The translations under genes were made by a program, and so were the position numbers. DNA of 64,000 nucleotides from Variovorax paradoxus (lineage in GTDB: Bacteria > Pseudomonadota > Gammaproteobacteria > Burkholderiales > Burkholderiaceae_C), in the NCBI RefSeq assembly GCF_009498455.1, contig NZ_CP045644.1:6823001-6887000 (forward strand). Direction: 5' to 3'. Of the stretch, positions 59,408-64,000 are shown one piece after another. The notes beneath the pieces are model-generated. The model saw nothing but the letters and a program-made list of their open reading frames with translations. It ran no database searches and was not told where the DNA came from. Numbering within the stretch: the stretch's first letter is position 1; each line of letters begins with the position of its first letter.

Positions 59408-59758
59408 TCAGGAGCCGCGGTACGTGGAGTAGCTCCACGGGCTCACGAGCAAGGGCACGTGGTAGTGCTGGTCGGTGTGCGCCACGCCGAAGTCCAGCGC
59501 CACCTTGTTCAGGAAGTTCGGCTCCGGCAGCGTCACGCCGCGGGCCTTGAAGTAACCCGCCACGTCGAACACCAGCCGGTAGGTGCCGACCTTGATCGAG
59601 TTGTTGTCGTACAGCGGGCCATCGCTGCGGCCGTCCGAGTTCAGCGTGAAGCGCTTCACCAGCGTCGCGGCGTCGCCGTCGGTGGTGTACAGCGCCACCT
59701 CCATGCCGGCCGCGGGGCCGCCGTGCATCGTGTCCAGTACGTGAGTGCTCAAGCCCAT
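59408..59758 (-). CDS. uraH: 5-hydroxyisourate hydrolase
   Basis: A 116-residue transthyretin-like protein. The N-terminal STHVLDTMHGGPAAGM contains the active-site His, and the C-terminal YRGS tetrapeptide is the hallmark of HIU hydrolases versus transthyretin. It hydrolyses 5-hydroxyisourate to OHCU. Start 59758 gives the canonical N-terminus; the frame extends upstream through the operator region without family similarity. Divergent to the GntR gene, sharing a 107-nt promoter region. Confidence 0.94.
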   Translation of the reverse strand: MGLSTHVLDTMHGGPAAGMEVALYTTDGDAATLVKRFTLNSDGRSDGPLYDNNSIKVGTYRLVFDVAGYFKARGVTLPEPNFLNKVALDFGVAHTDQHYHVPLLVSPWSYSTYRGS

Positions 59759-59832
59759 GGGGCGCTCCTTCAAAAGTGGTGTCGGATCGTTGAGATCGTG
59801 GAGACCAGGGGGTCGGGAAATTCCGGTGGACA

Positions 59833-59847
59833 AAAGTGTATACAGTT
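59833..59847. promoter_or_regulatory. Putative GntR operator, site 2
   Basis: AAAGTGTATACAGTT, palindrome TGTATACA at 59837-59844, located between uraH and the regulator gene, 19 nt before the regulator start. Same 15 nt as at 57974-57988. Confidence 0.75.
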
Positions 59848-59865
59848 ACCGGCTTTGGGTCTATC

Positions 59866-60540
59866 ATGAAAAACATGGAGTCCTCCACCACCCGTTCGAT
59901 CGTCGATGCCCTCACGAAGGCCATCGTCGAGCACCGCCTTCAGCCCGGCACCAAGCTCGCCGAGCAGAAGCTGGCCGATCACTTCGGCGTGTCGCGCACG
60001 CTGGTGCGCCAGGCGCTGTTCCAGCTCTCGCAGAACAAGCTGATCCGGCTCGAGCCGGCACGCGGCGCCTTCGTGGCCGCGCCCGCCGTCGACGAGGCCA
60101 AGCAGGTGTTCGCCGTGCGCCGCATGCTCGAGGCCGAGATGACGCGCGCCTTCGTGCGCAGCGTCACGCCGGCCAAGATCAAGGCGCTCAAGGAGCACGT
60201 GGCGCTCGAGAAATCGGCCGTTGGCGGCGAAGACGTGTCGGGCCGCACCGAGCTCTTGGGCGACTTCCACGTGCGCATGGCCGAGCTCATGGGCAACCAG
60301 GTGCTGGCGCAAATATTGGGCGAGCTGATCTCGCGCTGCGCCCTCATCACGCTCATGTACCAGAGCACCAGCGCTGCCGAGCACTCCAACGACGAGCACG
60401 CCGACATCGTGAAGGCGCTGGCCGCACGCGACGAAGAACTCGCCGTGCGCCTCATGACCGAGCACCTGGAACACGTCGAGGCCAACCTCACCTTCGACCG
60501 CAAGGTCCCGACCAACGACATCTCCCTCGCGCTGTCCTGA
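59866..60540 (+). CDS. GntR-family (FadR subfamily) regulator of purine catabolism
   Basis: A 224-residue regulator. The winged HTH (residues about 8-75) contains LAEQKLADHFGVSRTLVRQALFQLSQNKLI; the C-terminal FCD domain has metal-ligand-like residues in GDFHVRMAELMGN and SNDEHADIVKALAARD. FadR-type GntR proteins bind short palindromes with a GTATAC core, and two such identical sites flank this cluster. It is first in a plus-strand run of puuE, uraD-allC and the M20 gene. Ligand might be allantoin, OHCU or urate; unknown. Confidence 0.9.
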   Translation: MKNMESSTTRSIVDALTKAIVEHRLQPGTKLAEQKLADHFGVSRTLVRQALFQLSQNKLIRLEPARGAFVAAPAVDEAKQVFAVRRMLEAEMTRAFVRSVTPAKIKALKEHVALEKSAVGGEDVSGRTELLGDFHVRMAELMGNQVLAQILGELISRCALITLMYQSTSAAEHSNDEHADIVKALAARDEELAVRLMTEHLEHVEANLTFDRKVPTNDISLALS

Positions 60541-60548
60541 TCCACACC

Positions 60549-61511
60549 ATGACCGTCTACGACACCACCCAGCCCTACCCACGCGACCTCGTCGGCTACG
60601 GCCGCAACCCGCCCCACGCCCGCTGGCCCGGCGGCGCGCGCGTGGCGGTGCAGTTCGTCCTCAACTACGAAGAAGGCGGCGAGAACGCCACGCTGCACGG
60701 CGACGCGGGCTCGGAGCAGTTTCTTTCCGAGATGTTCAACCCGGCGAGCTTCCCCGACCGGCACATCAGCATGGAAGGCATCTACGAGTACGGCTCGCGG
60801 GCCGGCGTGTGGCGCATCCTGCGCGAGTTCGAAAAGCGCGGCCTGCCGCTCACCGTGTTCGGCGTGGGCATGGCGCTGGAGCGCTACCCCGAACTCACGG
60901 CAGCCTTCAAGGAACTCGGCCACGAGATCGCCTGCCACGGCTGGCGCTGGATTCACTACCAGAACCTCGACGAAGCCACCGAGCGCGAGCACATGCGCCT
61001 GGGCATGGAGGCGATCGAAAAGCTCACCGGCGAGCGCGCGCTCGGCTGGTACACCGGCCGCGACAGCCCCCGCACGCGCCGCCTCGTGGCCGACTACGGC
61101 GGCTTCGAGTACGACAGCGACTACTACGGCGACGACCTGCCCTTCTGGATGAAGGTGCAGAAGACCGACGGCACGGTGGTGCCGCAGCTCATCGTGCCCT
61201 ACACGCTCGACGTGAACGACATGCGCTTTGCACTGCCGCAGGGCTACTCGCACGCCGACCCGTTCTTCCAGTACATGAAGGACACCTTCGACGCGCTGTA
61301 CGCCGAAGGCGACCCGAACGGCGACGACAGCCCCAAGATGATGAGCATCGGCATGCACTGCCGCCTGCTCGGCCGCCCCGGCCGCATCACGGCGCTGCAG
61401 CGTTTCCTCGATCACATCGCCACGCACGACAAGGTCTGGGTCTGCCGCCGCGTCGACATCGCGCGCCACTGGAAGCAGGCGCACCCCTTCGAAGCCGGAG
61501 CCGCATCATGA
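60549..61511 (+). CDS. puuE: Allantoinase PuuE (polysaccharide deacetylase family)
   Basis: A 320-residue member of the carbohydrate esterase 4/polysaccharide deacetylase fold in its PuuE branch: FVLNYEEGGENATLHGD, SMEGIYEYGSRAGVWRI, IACHGWRWIHYQ and YTGRDSPRTRRLV. It opens the allantoin ring to allantoate without the metal set of the classic amidohydrolase allantoinase. It starts 8 nt after the regulator stop and overlaps the next gene by 4 nt (ATGA). Confidence 0.92.
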   Translation: MTVYDTTQPYPRDLVGYGRNPPHARWPGGARVAVQFVLNYEEGGENATLHGDAGSEQFLSEMFNPASFPDRHISMEGIYEYGSRAGVWRILREFEKRGLPLTVFGVGMALERYPELTAAFKELGHEIACHGWRWIHYQNLDEATEREHMRLGMEAIEKLTGERALGWYTGRDSPRTRRLVADYGGFEYDSDYYGDDLPFWMKVQKTDGTVVPQLIVPYTLDVNDMRFALPQGYSHADPFFQYMKDTFDALYAEGDPNGDDSPKMMSIGMHCRLLGRPGRITALQRFLDHIATHDKVWVCRRVDIARHWKQAHPFEAGAAS

Positions 61512-63295
61512 GCCCCCCTCTCCTCACCCTTGCCCAACTCAACGCCGCGGGGCCGGCCGCTGCCGTCGCCATGCTCGACGGCGTGTACGAACACTCGCCC
61601 TGGATCGCGCAGCGCGCGCTGGTGCAGCGCCCCTTCCGCTCGCTCGCGCACCTCAAGCACGCGCTGGTGCAGGCGCTGGCCGCGTCGTCCGCCGATGAGC
61701 AGATCGGCCTGATCCGCGCCCACCCCGAGCTCGCCGGCAAGGCCATGGTCAGCAAGACGCTCACGGCCGAGTCGACCAACGAGCAGAACAAGGCCGGCCT
61801 GACCGACTGCACGCCCGAAGAGTTCGCGCAGATCCAGAAGCTCAACGCCGACTACAACGCCAAGTTCGGCTTCCCGTTCATCCTGGCCGTGCGCGGCCCG
61901 CGCGGCACGGGTCTGGCCAAGCGCGAGATCATCGAGACCTTTGCGCGCCGGCTGCACAACCACCCGAGCTTCGAACTCGGCGAGGCCCTGCGCAACATCC
62001 ACCGCATCGCCGAGATCCGCCTGAACGACAAGTTCGGTGCCGACGTCACGCTCGGCAACGACGTGTGGGACTGGCAGGAGCAGCTGTCGGTGCACACCGA
62101 CCCCGGCTATGCCGAGAAGGGCCAGCTCACCGTGACGTACCTGACCGACGCGCACCGCGCCTGCGCCGCGAACATCTCGGGCTGGATGCGCGACTGCGGC
62201 TTCGACTCCGTGCACATCGATGCGGTCGGCAACGTGGTCGGCCGCTATGAAGGCGCCAAGCCCGATGCCAAGACCCTGCTCACCGGCTCGCACTACGACA
62301 CCGTGCGCAACGGCGGCAAGTACGACGGCCGCCTGGGCATCTTCGTGCCCATGGCCTGCGTGCGCGAACTCAAGCGCCAGAACCGCCGCCTGCCCTTCGC
62401 CTTCGAAGTCGTCGGCTTCGCCGAAGAAGAAGGCCAGCGCTACAAGGCCACCTTCCTCGGCTCGGGCGCGCTCATCGGCCACTTCGACACGCGCTGGCTC
62501 GACCAGAAGGACGCCGACGGCATCACCATGCGCGAGGCCATGCAGCACGCGGGCCTGCAGGAAGAAGACATTCCGAAGATCCAGCGCGACCCGGCGCGCT
62601 ACCTCGGCTTTGTCGAGGTGCACATCGAGCAGGGCCCCGTGCTCACCGAACTCGACCTGCCGCTGGGCATCGTCACCTCCATCAACGGCAGCGTGCGCTA
62701 CGTGGGCGAAGTCATCGGCATGGCCAGCCACGCCGGCACCACGCCCATGGACCGCCGCCGCGACGCCGCCGCGGCCGTGGCCGAACTCATCCTCTACACC
62801 GAGCAGCGCGCCGCAAAAGACGGCGACTCGGTCGGCACCGTCGGCATGCTCGAAGTGCCGAGCGGCTCGATCAACGTCGTGCCCGGCCGCTGCAAGTTCA
62901 GCCTCGACCTGCGCGCGCCCAACAACGCACAGCGCGACGCGCTGGCGAACGACGTGGTCGCCGCGCTGAAGGACATCTGCGAACGCCGCAGCGTGCGCTA
63001 CGAGCTCGAGGAAACCATGCGCGCCGCCGCCGCGCCGAGCGCACCGGCGTGGCAACAGCGCTGGGAACAAGCCGTCGATGCACTGGGCATTCCCCTCTTC
63101 CGCATGCCCAGCGGCGCCGGCCACGACGCCATGAAGCTGCACGAAGTGATGCCGCAGGCCATGCTCTTCGTGCGCGGCATCAACTCGGGCATCAGCCACA
63201 ACCCGCTCGAGTCGAGCACCAACGACGACATCCAGCTCGCCGTGCAAGCGTTCCAGCTCCTGCTGGACAACCTCGCCGCCGAACAAGCCCACTGA
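61508..63295 (+). CDS. Fusion of OHCU decarboxylase (UraD) and allantoate amidohydrolase (AllC)
   Basis: A 595-residue two-domain enzyme. Residues 1-165 are UraD-like (YEHSPWIAQRA, HPELAGKAMVSKTLTAESTNEQNKAGL) and make allantoin from OHCU. Residues from about 180 to the end are an M20 amidohydrolase (GSHYDTVRNGGKYDGRLG, FAEEEGQRYKATFLGSGAL, HIEQGPVLTELDLPLGIVT, PSGAGHDAM) that hydrolyses allantoate. The two steps are not consecutive, because PuuE acts between them. Both domains keep their catalytic residues. Overlap with puuE indicates one operon. Confidence 0.92.
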   Translation: MSPPLLTLAQLNAAGPAAAVAMLDGVYEHSPWIAQRALVQRPFRSLAHLKHALVQALAASSADEQIGLIRAHPELAGKAMVSKTLTAESTNEQNKAGLTDCTPEEFAQIQKLNADYNAKFGFPFILAVRGPRGTGLAKREIIETFARRLHNHPSFELGEALRNIHRIAEIRLNDKFGADVTLGNDVWDWQEQLSVHTDPGYAEKGQLTVTYLTDAHRACAANISGWMRDCGFDSVHIDAVGNVVGRYEGAKPDAKTLLTGSHYDTVRNGGKYDGRLGIFVPMACVRELKRQNRRLPFAFEVVGFAEEEGQRYKATFLGSGALIGHFDTRWLDQKDADGITMREAMQHAGLQEEDIPKIQRDPARYLGFVEVHIEQGPVLTELDLPLGIVTSINGSVRYVGEVIGMASHAGTTPMDRRRDAAAAVAELILYTEQRAAKDGDSVGTVGMLEVPSGSINVVPGRCKFSLDLRAPNNAQRDALANDVVAALKDICERRSVRYELEETMRAAAAPSAPAWQQRWEQAVDALGIPLFRMPSGAGHDAMKLHEVMPQAMLFVRGINSGISHNPLESSTNDDIQLAVQAFQLLLDNLAAEQAH

Positions 63296-63318
63296 CCGAT
63301 TACAGAAGAACAGCCACC

Positions 63319-64000
63319 ATGACCGACTACGCCAAACTCGACGCCTGGATCGACGCCCACTTCGACGAGGAAGTGCAATTTCTGCAGCAACTGGTGCAGG
63401 TGCCCACCGACACGCCGCCCGGCAACAACGCGCCCCACGCCGAGCGCACCGCCGAGCTGCTGAAAGACTTCGGCCTCGACGCCGAGAAGCACGCCGTGCC
63501 CGCGCAAGAGGTGAAGGACTACGGCCTCGAGTCGATCACCAACCTGATCGTGCGCCGCCAATACGGCAACGGTGGCCGCACCGTCGCGCTCAACGCCCAC
63601 GGCGACGTGGTGCCGCCCGGCGAAGGCTGGACGCACGACCCGTATGGCGGCGAGATCGTCGATGGCAGCCTGTACGGCCGCGCCGCCGCCGTCAGCAAGA
63701 GCGACTTCGCCAGCTTCACCTTCGCGCTGCGCGCGCTCGAAGCCGTGGCCAAGCCCACCAAGGGCAGCATCGAACTGCACTTCACCTACGACGAAGAGTT
63801 CGGCGGCATCCTCGGCCCGGGCTGGCTGCTCGAGAAGGGCCTGACCAAGCCCGACCTCATGATCGCGGCCGGCTTCAGCTACGAAGTGGTCACCGCCCAC
63901 AACGGCTGCCTGCAGATGGAAGTGACCGTGCACGGCAAGATGGCGCACGCCGCCGTGCCCACCACCGGCATCGATGCGCTGCAGGGCGCCACCAAGATTT
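63319..64000 (+). CDS. M20-family metallohydrolase with atypical metal site (partial)
   Basis: The window ends inside this gene; 227 codons are visible. It is an M20/ArgE/DapE-like hydrolase: HGD in ALNAHGDVVPPGEGW, EE in TYDEEFGGILG, and H in HGKMAHAAVP. The normally conserved Gly-Arg-Gly-x-x-Asp-x-Lys block reads GRAAAVSKSDFASF, so the metal-bridging Asp appears to be replaced by Val, with another Asp four residues on. Position after uraD-allC suggests a later step, for example on ureidoglycine or ureidoglycolate. Truncation is by the window edge. Confidence 0.85.
   Translation, partial: MTDYAKLDAWIDAHFDEEVQFLQQLVQVPTDTPPGNNAPHAERTAELLKDFGLDAEKHAVPAQEVKDYGLESITNLIVRRQYGNGGRTVALNAHGDVVPPGEGWTHDPYGGEIVDGSLYGRAAAVSKSDFASFTFALRALEAVAKPTKGSIELHFTYDEEFGGILGPGWLLEKGLTKPDLMIAAGFSYEVVTAHNGCLQMEVTVHGKMAHAAVPTTGIDALQGATKI

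Overview
The window is high-GC DNA read here as a chromosomal segment of a betaproteobacterium of the order Burkholderiales, most likely Comamonadaceae and Variovorax-like. The basis is gene content (Bug-type binding protein, IorB with a long C-terminal extension, PuuD-type urate oxidation, organosulfur ABC systems), tight operons and GCTAT-N7-ATAGC intergenic palindromes of a type I associate with that family. The taxon is an inference; no rRNA or tRNA gene is present. No prophage, transposase, integrase or CRISPR array was seen.

Layout. (1) 1-12.9 kb: an AraC regulator and two divergent organosulfur operons. The minus operon holds a Cys-containing mini-ORF, an SsuD-like flavin monooxygenase, a class II aldolase, a TauABC-like ABC importer, a membrane cytochrome c and an extra binding protein. 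The plus operon holds an acyl-CoA-dehydrogenase-like (SfnB/DszC type) oxidoreductase, a second paralogous binding protein, a thiol dioxygenase and a multidomain rhodanese. Together they could import a sulfonate or other organosulfur compound, release its sulfur and handle the sulfite, cysteine or sulfane sulfur formed. (2) 12.9-16.1 kb: housekeeping genes (RhlE-type helicase, YpfJ-type metallopeptidase, dCTP deaminase). (3) 16.2-40.2 kb: purine salvage and catabolism I (guanine deaminase, adenine deaminase, two BMP-family binding proteins, a nucleoside/base-type ABC importer, an AzgA-like permease, a LysR regulator, xanthine dehydrogenase XdhAB), interrupted by a penicillin acylase with AraC/LysR regulators, an MFS transporter and the unsaturated fatty acid pair fabA-fabB. 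(4) 40.4-47.9 kb: a TauE/SafE exporter, a structured inverted-repeat element, and a LysR-divergent indolepyruvate:ferredoxin oxidoreductase operon with a Bug binding protein and a thioesterase. (5) 48.1-53.5 kb: a magnesium locus, with a structured leader, two short ORFs with strong ribosome binding sites, an envelope-protein gene, an MgtA-type P-type ATPase and an MgtC-family protein. (6) 53.5-64 kb: purine catabolism II (aldehyde dehydrogenase, glycerate kinase, PuuD urate oxidase, XdhC, HIU hydrolase, GntR regulator, PuuE allantoinase, a UraD-allantoate amidohydrolase fusion, and an M20 hydrolase that runs off the end).

Taken together, guanine and adenine can be deaminated, hypoxanthine/xanthine oxidised by XdhABC, urate opened by PuuD, UraH and UraD to allantoin, and allantoin broken down by PuuE and the amidohydrolase; glycerate kinase could return glyoxylate carbon to central metabolism. 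Two identical 15-bp sites centred on TGTATACA, one before puuD and one between uraH and the GntR gene, are the likely operators of this regulon.

The most interesting observation is the leader of the mgtA operon. A 39-codon ORF beginning MDPDPRLRR, which resembles the enterobacterial MgtL magnesium leader peptide, ends 12 nt before a 16-bp hairpin. That hairpin stops exactly at the next ATG and buries its Shine-Dalgarno sequence. Second is a 24-codon ORF containing Cys-Cys-Gly-Cys that overlaps (ATGA) the start of the sulfonate-type monooxygenase gene and is a candidate cysteine-responsive leader. Third is a pair of inverted structured repeats at 41.4-41.6 kb with three compensatory base-pair changes.
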